Assembly: GCA_040756995.1 (NCBI GenBank)
Contig: JBFLYK010000056.1
Location: 1-42,200 of the forward strand
Reading direction: 5' to 3'
DNA from: BP-133 sp040756995
Lineage (GTDB): Bacteria > Actinomycetota > Acidimicrobiia > IMCC26256 > BP-133
Length of the DNA stretch: 42,200 nt
The notes beneath the pieces were generated by a model. That model saw only the letters and a list, made by a program, of their open reading frames with translations, was not told the DNA's origin and did no database searches. Both the position numbers and the translations under genes were made by a program. Positions 7,153 to 17,440 of the stretch are shown piece after piece (positions within the stretch are counted from its first letter, which is position 1; every line of letters begins with the position of its first letter).

Positions 7153-7233
7153 TGGGCCGGGGTGGGTTCGAACCACCGTAGCTTCCGCAGCGGTTTTACA
7201 GACCGCCTCCTTTGGCCACTCGGACACCGACCC
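7153..7233 (-). tRNA. tRNA-Tyr (GTA anticodon)
   Basis: An 81-base class II tRNA with a long variable arm (GCTGCGGAAGC). The acceptor GGGTCGG/CCGGCCC has a U-G pair and the discriminator is A. The anticodon loop is CTGTAAA (GTA), and the T arm GGTGG-TTCGAAC-CCACC is intact. Confidence 0.95.
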
Positions 7234-7242
7234 AAGGCCGCC

Positions 7243-7248
7243 TAGCAT
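7243..7248 (+). promoter_or_regulatory. candidate -10 box for leaderless yajQ transcription
   Basis: TAGCAT matches the actinobacterial TANNNT -10 pattern and ends seven bases before the yajQ ATG, the spacing expected if transcription starts at the A of the start codon. No ribosome site lies between. The box is in the loop of a GGCCGC/GCGGCC inverted repeat (7236-7241, 7250-7255). Confidence 0.4.
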
Positions 7249-7255
7249 AGCGGCC

Positions 7256-7744
7256 ATGCCTAGTTTCGATGTCGTCTCGCAGGTCGACTTGCAGGAGGTC
7301 CGCAACGCCGTCGACCAGGCGTCACGGGAGATCTCGACCCGCTTCGACTTCAAGGGCACCGACAGCACGATCGACCTCTCGGGCACGGAAATCACCCTCC
7401 ACTCCAACACCGAGCAGAAGCTGAAGTCGCTCGTCCAGGTGCTCGAGGAGAAGTTCGTCAAGCGCAACGTGCCGTTGAAGGCACTGGCCTACGGCAAGGT
7501 CCAGGAGGCGGCCAAGGGCACGGCCCGCCAGGTTGTGACGCTCAACGTCGGCATCTCCGACGAGAAGGCCCGGGAGATCAACAAGTTCATCAAGGCCGAA
7601 GCGCCGAAAGGCGTCTCGAGCCAGGTCCAGGGCGACCAGCTCCGGGTGACCGGGAAGAAGCGCGACGACCTCCAGGCCACGATCGCCGCGCTGAAGGGGC
7701 ACGACTTCGACGTGCCCCTTCAGTTCGTGAATTTCCGCGACTAG
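7256..7744 (+). CDS. yajQ: YajQ family nucleotide-binding protein
   Basis: A 162-residue cytoplasmic protein of the YajQ/DUF520 family (two RNP-like ferredoxin-fold domains). It starts with the signature MPSFDVVSQVDLQEVRNAVD and continues ISTRFDFKGTDSTIDL; the second half has INKFIKAEAPKGVSSQVQGD and ends FDVPLQFVNFRD, as in the family. Members bind nucleic acids or nucleotides in vitro, and some Gram-negative homologues bind cyclic di-GMP; the role in actinobacteria is not settled. Transcription is probably leaderless. The gene converges with htpX. Confidence 0.95.
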   Translation: MPSFDVVSQVDLQEVRNAVDQASREISTRFDFKGTDSTIDLSGTEITLHSNTEQKLKSLVQVLEEKFVKRNVPLKALAYGKVQEAAKGTARQVVTLNVGISDEKAREINKFIKAEAPKGVSSQVQGDQLRVTGKKRDDLQATIAALKGHDFDVPLQFVNFRD

Positions 7745-7766
7745 CCGCCGGAGGCGGCCGCTTCGG

Positions 7767-8627
7767 CTAGAAGCCGCGCCCCGGGTTCATCTGCCGCAGC
7801 CTCTGAACCCGATCCTCCGTCGGAGGATGTGTCGTGAACAGGTTGGCGAAGTTGACCTTGCGGCCCGTCAGCGGGTTGACGATGTACTTCTGGGCCTGGG
7901 CCGGCGCGACGTCCATGGGGATCTGGCGGGCGGCCTGCTCGAGCTTGAGCAGCGCCCGGGCCAGCGGCTCGCCGTCGCCGATGAGCTTGGCGCCGCTGCG
8001 GTCGGCCTCGAACTCCCGGCTCCGGGACAGCGCCATCTGCAGCAGGCCGGCGGCCATGGGAGCCAGGATGGCCAGGAGCAGGATGGCGATCGGGTTGGCG
8101 CCCTCGTCGTCGTCGCTCCGGCCGCCGAACATGGCGCCCCACATCGCCATGTTGGCGATGAAGCTGATCCCGGTGGCCACCGCGGCGGCCACGGAGCCGA
8201 TCAGGATGTCGCGGTTGCCGACATGGGACAGCTCGTGGGCCAGGACGCCCCGCAACTCGTTCCAGTCGAGGATGTTGAGGATCCCCTGGGTCACGGCCAC
8301 AGCCGCGTGGTTCGGATTCCGGCCGGTGGCGAAGGCGTTGGGCTGCAGGTCGGGGGTCACGTACAGCTTGGGCATGGGCATGCCCGCCTGCACCGTCAGC
8401 TCCCGCATGATCCGGTAGTACTCCGGCATCTCGGCCTCGGTGACAGGCACCGCCCGCGCTGCCTTGATGGCGATGGTGTCGGAGAACCAGTAGGACCCGC
8501 CGACCATCAGGAGACCGAGGCCGAGACCGATCACCGCCCCGCCCCGGCCGAAGAACGAGCCGATGAGCACCATCAGCCCGCCGAGACCGGCGAGGAGCAC
8601 GAAGGTCTTGAACGTGTTCTTGTTCAT
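7767..8627 (-). CDS. htpX: HtpX-type membrane zinc metalloprotease (M48B)
   Basis: Membrane endopeptidase of protein quality control, degrading misfolded membrane proteins alongside FtsH. From the ATG at 8627 it is 286 residues. It has two N-terminal membrane helices (~5-25 and ~30-48), the zinc motif HELSH (~131-135) with the catalytic Glu, a membrane region (~147-195), and the third-ligand region SREFEADRSGAKL. It ends with the family-typical THPPTEDRVQRLRQM. An in-frame ATG at 8642 would add five residues. A heat-shock or envelope-stress link is plausible from the family, but no operator is visible. Confidence 0.93.
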   Translation of the reverse strand: MNKNTFKTFVLLAGLGGLMVLIGSFFGRGGAVIGLGLGLLMVGGSYWFSDTIAIKAARAVPVTEAEMPEYYRIMRELTVQAGMPMPKLYVTPDLQPNAFATGRNPNHAAVAVTQGILNILDWNELRGVLAHELSHVGNRDILIGSVAAAVATGISFIANMAMWGAMFGGRSDDDEGANPIAILLLAILAPMAAGLLQMALSRSREFEADRSGAKLIGDGEPLARALLKLEQAARQIPMDVAPAQAQKYIVNPLTGRKVNFANLFTTHPPTEDRVQRLRQMNPGRGF

Positions 8628-8828
8628 CGCAACCGTTTCCATCTTGGAGCGGCACTCCCGCTCCTATGCCAGAGAACGGTAGCGAGCCGGTCCTGGTTCC
8701 CGAGACGGCCCGCCGATTACGGCCGGTTGACCCCGTATCGTCGGCCCTTCCAGCCCGGGACCGCCCGTAACGGCCTCCTCCGCTACAGGGACATTCCGGC
8801 TAGGCACCACACGAGAGAGGAGACCGCG

Positions 8829-9896
8829 GTGAACGAGACCGTCGACCAGGCTGCACTCGAACAGTTCATGGGGCAGCTGATCGGAACGATGACCGGGGGG
8901 ATGATGTGCTTCTCGATCCTCCTCGGGGACGAACTGGGCCTCTACCGGCTGCTGGCCGAGACCGGTCCGGTGACCGCCGAGGACCTGGCCGGGAAGGCGG
9001 GCTGCAACCCCCGCCTCGTCCAGGAGTGGCTCGACGGCCAGGCGGCCGGCGGGATCGTCACCCACGACATCGACAGCGGCCGCTACGAGCTGCGGCCGGA
9101 GGCCGTCTGGCCACTGGCCGACGAATCCTCGCCGGTGTTCGTGGCCCGGGGCCTGAATGTCCTCGCCTCCATCTATTCCGACCTGCCCAAGCTCGTCGAC
9201 ACCTTCCGGGGCACAGGCGCGATGGCCTGGGGCGAGCACCATCCCTGTCTGTTCAAGGGGACGGAGTGGTTCTTCCGGACGGGCTATCGGGCCCACCTGC
9301 CGGCGGAGTGGATTCCGGCGCTCGACGGCGTGGAGGAGAAGCTGCGGGCCGGCGCCCGGGTGGCCGACGTCGGCTGCGGGCACGGCGCCTCAGCCATCGT
9401 GATGGCCGACGCCTATCCCGCCTCACGGGTCTGGGGCTTCGACTTCCACCGCCCGTCCGTCGAAACCGCCCGGCAGCGGGCCGAGGAGGCGGGGGTCGGC
9501 GACCGGACCACGTTCGAGGTCGCCGACGCCAAGGGGTACGCCGGCACCTTCGACCTGATCTGCTTCTTCGACTGCCTCCACGACATGGGCGACCCGGTGG
9601 GCATCGCCCGCTACGCCCGGGAACACCTGGATCCCGACGGCACGGTGCTGCTGGTGGAGCCGTTCGCCCTGGACGACCCGGCCGCCAACCTGGCCGACAA
9701 CCCGTTCGCGGCCCTGTTCTACGGCGCTTCCTCGACCATCTGCCTGCCGAACTCCCTGTCGCAGGAAGTGCAGCTGGGCCTCGGCGCCCAGGCCGGGGAG
9801 ACCCGCCTGCGGTCGGTGTTCGAGGAAGCCGGCTTCACCCGGTTCCGGCGGGCGGCGGAGACGCCGATCAACCTGATCCTCGAGGCCCGCCCCTAG
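8829..9896 (+). CDS. winged-helix class I SAM-dependent methyltransferase (Rv2258c-like)
   Basis: A 355-residue enzyme of the small-molecule O/C/N-methyltransferase type. An N-terminal winged-helix dimerisation domain (~10-100) contains GLYRLLAETGPVTAEDLAGK and the wing GRYELRPEAVW. The Rossmann domain has SAM motif I DVGCGHGA (180-187), an acidic post-motif residue in VWGFDFHRPSVE, and motif FDLICFFDCLHDMGDP. It resembles mycobacterial Rv2258c; the substrate cannot be read from sequence. The GTG start has a GAGAGGAG site seven bases upstream. It is divergent from htpX across 200 bases that hold only a weak TTGACC at 8727. It ends four bases from the converging HAD gene. Confidence 0.85.
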   Translation: MNETVDQAALEQFMGQLIGTMTGGMMCFSILLGDELGLYRLLAETGPVTAEDLAGKAGCNPRLVQEWLDGQAAGGIVTHDIDSGRYELRPEAVWPLADESSPVFVARGLNVLASIYSDLPKLVDTFRGTGAMAWGEHHPCLFKGTEWFFRTGYRAHLPAEWIPALDGVEEKLRAGARVADVGCGHGASAIVMADAYPASRVWGFDFHRPSVETARQRAEEAGVGDRTTFEVADAKGYAGTFDLICFFDCLHDMGDPVGIARYAREHLDPDGTVLLVEPFALDDPAANLADNPFAALFYGASSTICLPNSLSQEVQLGLGAQAGETRLRSVFEEAGFTRFRRAAETPINLILEARP

Positions 9897-9900
9897 GCGG

Positions 9901-10380
9901 TCAGTCGTAATACCCGGAGTGGATGTAGATGCAGGGGACGCCGTTGTCGCGGAACATCTCGGCGTTGCGGCGGTCGTCTTCGAACGCCAGGCGGAGGTCG
10001 AAACCCCGGCCCCGGAGGTCGGCGACGGCGTCCTCTTTGAACTCGCGGGCCATCGAGTAGTCGCCGCCCTCCCGCATGAGCAGGGCGTCCCAGCGGATCT
10101 CGTAGCGGGCCAGCCAGGCCTCGGTGAGGTGATGGACCCGGGCCGGCCGGCCGGTCAGGAGCACGATCCGCAAGGTCGGGTCGAGGAGGTCGAGAAGCGT
10201 CTTGACCTCCTCGATCACCTGGTCTTCGCCGCAGGCGTCGAAGAACCCCCGCCAGTCGGGCCACGGATCCTCGAGGTAGTGCTGTCGGCGGGCGGCGTCG
10301 GACAGGACGCCGTCGATGTCGACGACGACCGTCGGACCAGGTTCGACCGGACCGGCCCGCCAGGTCCAGTGCTGGCCCAC
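9901..10380 (-). CDS. HAD-superfamily phosphatase, polynucleotide-kinase-phosphatase-like
   Basis: A 159-residue single-domain HAD hydrolase. Motif I is VVVDIDGVLSD (nucleophile D21, acid/base D23), motif II is LLTGR (T76), the motif III lysine is probably K115, and motif IV is AFEDDRRNAEMF (D135/D136). The overall pattern, with EDDRRNAEMFRDNGV and ALLMREGGD, resembles the 3'-phosphatase domain of T4-type polynucleotide kinase. A role in nucleic acid end repair is therefore possible, but another small phosphate ester cannot be excluded. The GTG start lies two bases after the midA stop with an AAGAAGG site upstream, so it is the last gene of the nuo-midA transcript. Confidence 0.75.
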   Translation of the reverse strand: MGQHWTWRAGPVEPGPTVVVDIDGVLSDAARRQHYLEDPWPDWRGFFDACGEDQVIEEVKTLLDLLDPTLRIVLLTGRPARVHHLTEAWLARYEIRWDALLMREGGDYSMAREFKEDAVADLRGRGFDLRLAFEDDRRNAEMFRDNGVPCIYIHSGYYD

Positions 10381-10382
10381 GG

Positions 10383-11474
10383 CTAGACCTTCTTCCCCAG
10401 GATGACGACGCGGTGCCCTCCGAGGCCGGCGGGGTCGAGGAGCGCCTCGGCTTCGTGGACCCGGCTGCGGGCGGTGAGGGCGGCGAGGTCGGTGGCGGCC
10501 CGGCCGTGCCAGGCGGCCCGGGCCTCCTCGACCAGCCCGTCGACGCCGAGGGAGCGGAGCCACTCGGCCTGGGTCGTGTCGCGGAGCACGGACAGACCGG
10601 CGGCGGTCGCCGCCCGGCGGAGCCCCTCCAGCGGGACGTCGGCGGTGATGTCCTGCCGGCCGGGGCCCTCGAGCGGCGAGCCGCCCCGGCGTTGGGCCCG
10701 GTAGGTGCGGAGCCAGCCGTCCTGGCCCCGGGCGGCCAGGTCCTCGACCGGAGCGCCGTAGTCGACGATGACGATCACACCCTTGCGGAGCGTGGCCGCC
10801 GCCGCCCGGAACCATTCCGACAGGGCGGTGGGAACCGGCAACCGGGCACCGGACGGGATCTCGTGGCCCTCGACGAGACGGTCGGCCAGCGCGGCCAGAC
10901 CATCCTCGGCGGGGAGGGCGATCTCGGCGAAGCCGCCGTCCGCCTCGGCGACGCGGATCTCGTTCCACCCGGCAGAGGTGCGTTGGACGATCCGGAACGG
11001 GAGGTTGTCGGCCAGCTCGTTGGCGATGACCACGCCGACGGCGGGACCAGCCGGGAGCTCCCCGAGGGAGGTCACCATCGGACCGGAGCCCGGGACGGCG
11101 ACGGGCTCCTCGTCGGGTTCGGGCGGGACGGCGGGACCGAGGACGAGTTCCGCCGGTTCCAGCGGGAGGTGTTCGGCCTGGGCGGCCCGGAGGCCGGCCG
11201 ACCGTTCGACGAGGACGTACCGGAGGGCGGGGGCGCAGTCCGGCGCGGCTCGCAGGACGTCCCGGGCGAGCTGGCCCCGCCCGGCGCCGGCGTCGACGAC
11301 GAGGAAGGGATCGGGCCGGCCGAGCTGGTCCCACCACCCGTCCACCGCCCGCGCCACCAGAGCGCCGTAGAGCGAGCCGACCTCGACGCTGGTGACGAAG
11401 TCGGCGCCGGCCCGGCCGGCGCCACCAGCCCGGGCGAAGAAGCCGCCGTCGGGGTCGTAGAGCGCCGCCTCCAT
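10383..11474 (-). CDS. MidA/NDUFAF7-family SAM-dependent methyltransferase (DUF185)
   Basis: Class I methyltransferase fold with family markers MEAALYDPDGGFFARAGG at the N-terminus, DFVTSVEVGSLYG (~25-37), SAM motif VVDAGAGRGQLARDVL (~59-74) and GVVIANELADNLPFRI. The mitochondrial homologue NDUFAF7 (MidA) dimethylates an arginine of complex I subunit NDUFS2, the NuoD homologue, during assembly. Here the gene directly follows nuoN of the 11-subunit operon, so complex I assembly is a natural guess. The ATG at 11474 gives 363 residues. The frame stays open upstream to the nuoN stop and reads RIRRRGPLPFDEW, which is also family-like. A CTG at 11534 with GGGGGAG six bases upstream may be the true start (383 residues). 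Confidence 0.85.
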   Translation of the reverse strand: MEAALYDPDGGFFARAGGAGRAGADFVTSVEVGSLYGALVARAVDGWWDQLGRPDPFLVVDAGAGRGQLARDVLRAAPDCAPALRYVLVERSAGLRAAQAEHLPLEPAELVLGPAVPPEPDEEPVAVPGSGPMVTSLGELPAGPAVGVVIANELADNLPFRIVQRTSAGWNEIRVAEADGGFAEIALPAEDGLAALADRLVEGHEIPSGARLPVPTALSEWFRAAAATLRKGVIVIVDYGAPVEDLAARGQDGWLRTYRAQRRGGSPLEGPGRQDITADVPLEGLRRAATAAGLSVLRDTTQAEWLRSLGVDGLVEEARAAWHGRAATDLAALTARSRVHEAEALLDPAGLGGHRVVILGKKV

Positions 11475-11552
11475 CCACTCGTCGAACGGGAGGGGCCCCC
11501 GCCGTCGGATCCGCTCCGCCAGCCGGGCGGCCAGTTCGGACTCCCCCGCTAT

Positions 11553-13025
11553 CTACAGGCCCCTCGTGGCCAGTTCGCCGAGGCGGGCGAAGAGGTTGGG
11601 GTAGACACCGATGGCCAGAATGAGAGCCGTGGGCAGCGCGATGGCCGCACCCAGCGCCACCGGCACCCGGGACGTGCCCACCTCGGCCGGCGTGGGCCTG
11701 AACCACATCAGCCCCGCCACCCGGGCGTAATAGAACAGGGCGATCACGGAGTTGAGGGCGGCCACGATGCCGAGGATGACGGCCTGTTCGGTGCCGGCGT
11801 CGATGACGGCCTTGAAGACAACGAGCTTGGCGTACCAGCCGCCGAGCGGTGGGATGCCGGCCAGCGAGAAGAGGAACAGCGACATCGTCACGGCCAGGGC
11901 CGGGGCGTAGTTGAACAGCCCGGCGTAGGTGTCGATCTCGGCCGACCGGGTCTTGCGGGCGATGGCGATCAGGGCGGCGAAGGCGCCGAGGTTCATCACG
12001 GCGTAGATGAGGAGGTAGACGACCGTGGCCGAGAAGGCCTCGGGCCGGGCCGACCCGTCGCCCTGGTTGGCCACCGCGAAGGGCACCAGCATGAAGCCGC
12101 CCTGGGCGATCGACGAGTAGGCCAGCATCCGGACGAGGTTCGTCTGGCGGAGGGCGATGAGGTTCCCGACGGTCATCGACGCCGCGGCCAGCACCCACAG
12201 AATCGGCTGCCAGGCGTCGCTCCGCCCGAAGAAACCGACGTAGACGAGGCTCAGCAACGCCACGAAGCCGCCGGTCTTGGACGCCACCGACAGGAAGGCC
12301 GTCACCGGCGTCGGGGCGCCCTCGTAGGAGTCGGGCGCCCAGAAGTGGAACGGCACGGCCGACACCTTGAAGGCGAAGCCGACCAGCGTGAAGAAGATCG
12401 CCACGTCGAACAGCTGCCCGCCGGCGCCGGTGCTCACGTACTCGGCGATCTTGACGAGCCGGGTGTCGCTGGTCAGGCCGTAGACGATCGACATCCCGTA
12501 GAGCATCACCGCCGACGACAGGACGCCCATCAGGTAGTACTTGAGCGACGACTCGTTGGACTTGGCGTCGTGCTTGCGCCATCCGGCCAGGAGGTACGTC
12601 GGGATCGACAGCGTCTCCAGCGCCACGAAGATCGTGATCAGGTCCCGGGCGGAGGCCATGACCGTCATGCCCAGGAGAGCGGTGAGCAGCAGGACGTAGT
12701 ACTCGCCCTGGTAGTAGTCGCCCTCCTCGATGTAGTTGGTGGAGAGCAGGATCGTGACGTACCCGGCCACCAGGAACAGCGCCTTCATCACGAGGGCGTA
12801 GTTGTCGACGATGTAGGCGTCGGCGAACATCGAGCGGTCGGCGCCGTGACCGGCCAGGTACAGGACAGGCACCAGCGCGGCGAGGCAGCCGACGCCGGCG
12901 ATCGTCGACGTCTGGTACTTCTCCCGTTCCTCGAACAGCAGGTCGGCGATCAGCACCACGACGATGGTCGCGGTGAGGATGATCTCCGGGGCGAGCGCGG
13001 CGTAGTCGAAGTACGGAGCCGGCAT
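11553..13025 (-). CDS. nuoN: complex I subunit N of the 11-gene operon
   Basis: Antiporter-like membrane subunit next to the connecting part of the membrane arm, thought to carry one proton channel. The product is 490 residues with about 14 helices. Family features are VALETLSIPTYLLAGWRKHD (TM5 glutamate), FKVSAVPFHFWAPDSYEGAP (TM7 lysine and the conserved Pro/His loop), RMLAYSSIAQGGF and AGIPPLGGWYAKLVVFKA (TM12 region lysine). It overlaps the nuoM stop as TGATG, so translation is coupled. Compared with NuoN of the other operon it shares the core motifs but differs in length and in both ends, so the two are long-separated paralogues rather than a recent copy. Confidence 0.95.
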   Translation of the reverse strand: MPAPYFDYAALAPEIILTATIVVVLIADLLFEEREKYQTSTIAGVGCLAALVPVLYLAGHGADRSMFADAYIVDNYALVMKALFLVAGYVTILLSTNYIEEGDYYQGEYYVLLLTALLGMTVMASARDLITIFVALETLSIPTYLLAGWRKHDAKSNESSLKYYLMGVLSSAVMLYGMSIVYGLTSDTRLVKIAEYVSTGAGGQLFDVAIFFTLVGFAFKVSAVPFHFWAPDSYEGAPTPVTAFLSVASKTGGFVALLSLVYVGFFGRSDAWQPILWVLAAASMTVGNLIALRQTNLVRMLAYSSIAQGGFMLVPFAVANQGDGSARPEAFSATVVYLLIYAVMNLGAFAALIAIARKTRSAEIDTYAGLFNYAPALAVTMSLFLFSLAGIPPLGGWYAKLVVFKAVIDAGTEQAVILGIVAALNSVIALFYYARVAGLMWFRPTPAEVGTSRVPVALGAAIALPTALILAIGVYPNLFARLGELATRGL

Positions 13026-14581
13026 CAGTGCCCGCCGCCTCCGCCGCCACCACCGCCGGCGCCGCCGAACGTCTCGGCGATGACTTGAACGGCGTCGTCA
13101 GTCACGTTGAACACCGCACCGGGGAAGATGCCCAGGCCGAGGATCAGCAGCAGCAGTGGAAGCCAGGCGATCCACTCCGGCAGGTGGACGTCGTGGATGT
13201 GGGCGTCCTGCCACTCCTCGGGGACCTTGCCCATGGCCACCCGCTGGAGCATCCACAGCAGGTAGCCGGCGGCCAGGACCGTGCCGATGGCGGCCACGAC
13301 CATGAAGAAGCGGAAGAGCCCCACGTTCAGGCCGTCGGCCGGTTGGTAGGACGACAGCACCGCCGGGAACTCACCCCAGAACCCGGCCAGGCCGGGGAGC
13401 CCCAGCGAGGCCATGGCGCAGTAGCCGAGGATCCACCCCATCTTCGGGGCCTGGAGGAGCAGCCCGCCGAGGCGGCTGAGCTCCCGGGTGTGGAAGCGCT
13501 CCTGGACCGAACCGGCCAGGAAGAACAGCATCCCGGTGATGATGCCGTGGGCCACCATGCCGAAGATGGCGGCGTTGATGCCGAAGCTCGTCAGCGTCGA
13601 GATGCCGAGCATCACGAAGCCCATGTGGGCCACCGAGGAAAAGGCGATCAGGCGTTTCATGTCCCGTTGGGCCAGGCAGCCCAGCGCGCCGTAGATGATG
13701 CCGATCACCGCCAGCGCCCCGATGTACGGCGCCCACTCGTGGGCCGCGTCGGGGAGGATCGGCAGGGCGATCCGGACGAAGCCGTAGGTGCCGAGCTTGA
13801 GGAGCACGGCGGCCAGGATCACCGACCCGACGGTGGGCGCCTCCGTGTGGGCGTCGGGCAGCCACGTGTGGAACGGGAACATCGGCACCTTGATGGCGAA
13901 CCCGAGGAAGAGACCGCCGAAGATCAGCAGCTGCGTGCCCCGGGTGATGCCCTCACCGTGCAGCTCGGCGAGCTTGACGATGTCGAACGTGTGGGGGTCG
14001 GTCTTGAAGAACAGGGCCAGGAAGCTCAACAGCATGAGCGCCGAGCCGAACAGCGTGAAGAGGAAGAACTTGATCGAGGCGTAGTCGCGGTTGGGGCCGC
14101 CCCAGACGCCGATCATGAAGTACATCGGGAGCAGCACCAGCTCGAAGAAGATGAAGAAGAGAATCAGATCCTGAGCGACGAAGGTCCCGGCCATCCCGGT
14201 TTCGAGCACGAGCAGCAGGGCGAGGAACGCCTTCGGGTTGTGAGGCTCGGGAAAGTGGTCCCAGGAGTAGACGACACAGAGGACCGTGATGCCGAGCGTC
14301 AGGATCAGCAGCGGGAGCGAGATCCCGTCCAGGCCGATGTGGTAGCGGGACGAGATGACCTCGATCCACGTCTTGTCGACGGTGAACTGCAGCCGGTCGG
14401 CGGCGTCGTAGTCGAACCGGAAGAGGATCACCACGCCGACGGCCAGCGTGAGCAGCGTGGTGAGCAGCGTGACCTGCTTGATCAGCCCTTCCTTCGCCCT
14501 CGGGATCAACAGGACCACGGCGCATCCCACCAGCGGCAGGAATGTCGTCAGGGTCAGCGCCCAGGAGTCGAACCAGTCCAT
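13025..14581 (-). CDS. nuoM: complex I subunit M of the 11-gene operon
   Basis: Middle antiporter-like proton-pumping subunit of the membrane arm. The product is 518 residues. It has the MGxDGISLPL-type motif as HIGLDGISLPLLIL, the TM5 glutamate in FFIFFELVLLPMYFMIGVWGG, the TM7 lysine region FAIKVPMFPFHTWLPDAHTE, then RDMKRLIAFSSVAHMGF and LPGLAGFWGE. The tail is an unusual near-pure glycine run (a GGAGGGGG-type stretch) ending in His. The start lies 22 bases after the nuoL stop. Confidence 0.96.
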   Translation of the reverse strand: MDWFDSWALTLTTFLPLVGCAVVLLIPRAKEGLIKQVTLLTTLLTLAVGVVILFRFDYDAADRLQFTVDKTWIEVISSRYHIGLDGISLPLLILTLGITVLCVVYSWDHFPEPHNPKAFLALLLVLETGMAGTFVAQDLILFFIFFELVLLPMYFMIGVWGGPNRDYASIKFFLFTLFGSALMLLSFLALFFKTDPHTFDIVKLAELHGEGITRGTQLLIFGGLFLGFAIKVPMFPFHTWLPDAHTEAPTVGSVILAAVLLKLGTYGFVRIALPILPDAAHEWAPYIGALAVIGIIYGALGCLAQRDMKRLIAFSSVAHMGFVMLGISTLTSFGINAAIFGMVAHGIITGMLFFLAGSVQERFHTRELSRLGGLLLQAPKMGWILGYCAMASLGLPGLAGFWGEFPAVLSSYQPADGLNVGLFRFFMVVAAIGTVLAAGYLLWMLQRVAMGKVPEEWQDAHIHDVHLPEWIAWLPLLLLILGLGIFPGAVFNVTDDAVQVIAETFGGAGGGGGGGGGH

Positions 14582-14603
14582 CGGGAAGCCTCCGGTCCTT
14601 CCG

Positions 14604-16622
<2,019 letters not shown>

Positions 16623-16623
16623 C

Positions 16624-16923
16624 TCAGCCCTTCATGAGGTCGATCTCGTCGAGGTTGACGGCGACCCGGTTGCGGTAGATGAGCAGGACGATGGCGAGCC
16701 CGACGCCGACCTCGGCGGCGGCGATGGCGATGACGAAGAGGGCGAAGACCTGTCCGGCGGCGTCGTTGAGGTGGGCGGAGAAGGCGACGAGATTGATGTT
16801 CACGGCGTTGAGCATCAGCTCGATGCTCATCAGCACGAGAACGCCGTTGCGCCGGGCCAGCACGCCGTAGATGCCGGCGCAGAAGAGGAAGGCGGACAGC
16901 AGCACGTACTGGGTGACCGGCAT
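16624..16923 (-). CDS. nuoK: complex I subunit K of the 11-gene operon
   Basis: Small three-helix membrane subunit (MrpC-like) carrying conserved buried glutamates of the proton path. From the ATG at 16923 it is 99 residues, a normal size: MPVTQYVLLSAFLFCAGIYG, then the hallmark GVLVLMSIELMLNAVNINLV (first Glu) and IAIAAAEVGVGLAIVL (second Glu). A GGAGGG site nine bases upstream supports this start. The frame continues about 50 codons further up, but that reading lies inside nuoJ and is low-complexity, so it is not used. It lies four bases after the nuoJ stop. Confidence 0.96.
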   Translation of the reverse strand: MPVTQYVLLSAFLFCAGIYGVLARRNGVLVLMSIELMLNAVNINLVAFSAHLNDAAGQVFALFVIAIAAAEVGVGLAIVLLIYRNRVAVNLDEIDLMKG

Positions 16924-16927
16924 TCCG

Positions 16928-17440
16928 TCAGTCCCTCCGGGCGAGGACGATGGCGCCGATGAGGGCGGCCAGCAGCAGCATGGACACGGCTTCGAAGGCC
17001 ACGACGTAGGAGCGGAAGATCGAGTCGGCGATGGCGCTGGTCTGCGTCGGCTGGACGAGCTGCAGCTTGTCACCGGCGAACTCGTCGGCCAGGAGGTAGG
17101 CCAGCACGCCGAAGATCAGCGCCGCCACGAGCCCGGCCAGGACGCGCTGGTCGTTGTCGTACTCGGCCGACTTCCGCATCGGTGCCCGGGTCAGCATGAT
17201 GCCGAACAGGAACAGGACGATCACGGCCCCGATGTAGATGAGCACCTGGACAATGCCGAGGAACTCCGCCTGCAGCAGCACGTACTGGGCGGCGACACCG
17301 GCCAGCACCACCACCAGCGCCAGGGCGGCGTGGACGATGTTCTTCATCGTCACGACGCCGATGGCGGCGGCCGCCATCATGGCGGCGATGATCCAGAAGG
17401 AGACGTTCTGGGCGGCGTACTCAGCCAGGACCGTGGGCAC
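16928..17440 (-). CDS. nuoJ: complex I subunit J of the 11-gene operon
   Basis: Five-helix membrane subunit; its TM3 bulge is part of the coupling element between quinone site and pumps. The product is 170 residues. The conserved TM3 region is LGIVQVLIYIGAVIVLFLFGIML. After it comes a hydrophilic stretch (~85-100), then two further helices ending LIGAIVLARRD. The GTG start overlaps the nuoI stop (TAGTG). It is about 40 residues shorter than NuoJ of the second operon, mainly at the C-terminus. Confidence 0.95.
   Translation of the reverse strand: MPTVLAEYAAQNVSFWIIAAMMAAAAIGVVTMKNIVHAALALVVVLAGVAAQYVLLQAEFLGIVQVLIYIGAVIVLFLFGIMLTRAPMRKSAEYDNDQRVLAGLVAALIFGVLAYLLADEFAGDKLQLVQPTQTSAIADSIFRSYVVAFEAVSMLLLAALIGAIVLARRD

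Noticed and set aside
8628..8828. A gene or RNA in the htpX/methyltransferase gap
   Set aside because: No small open frame with a ribosome site and no convincing fold; only a lone TTGACC without a matching -10 box.
10413..13088. An 891-codon plus-strand open frame opposite the midA and nuoN genes
   Set aside because: It mirrors strongly conserved minus-strand genes and is low-complexity; the same holds for the frames of several hundred codons opposite the other nuo genes.
16924..17073. A 50-residue N-terminal extension of nuoK of the 11-gene operon
   Set aside because: Ser/Pro/Arg-rich sequence within nuoJ; the ATG at 16923 gives a standard-length NuoK with a ribosome site.
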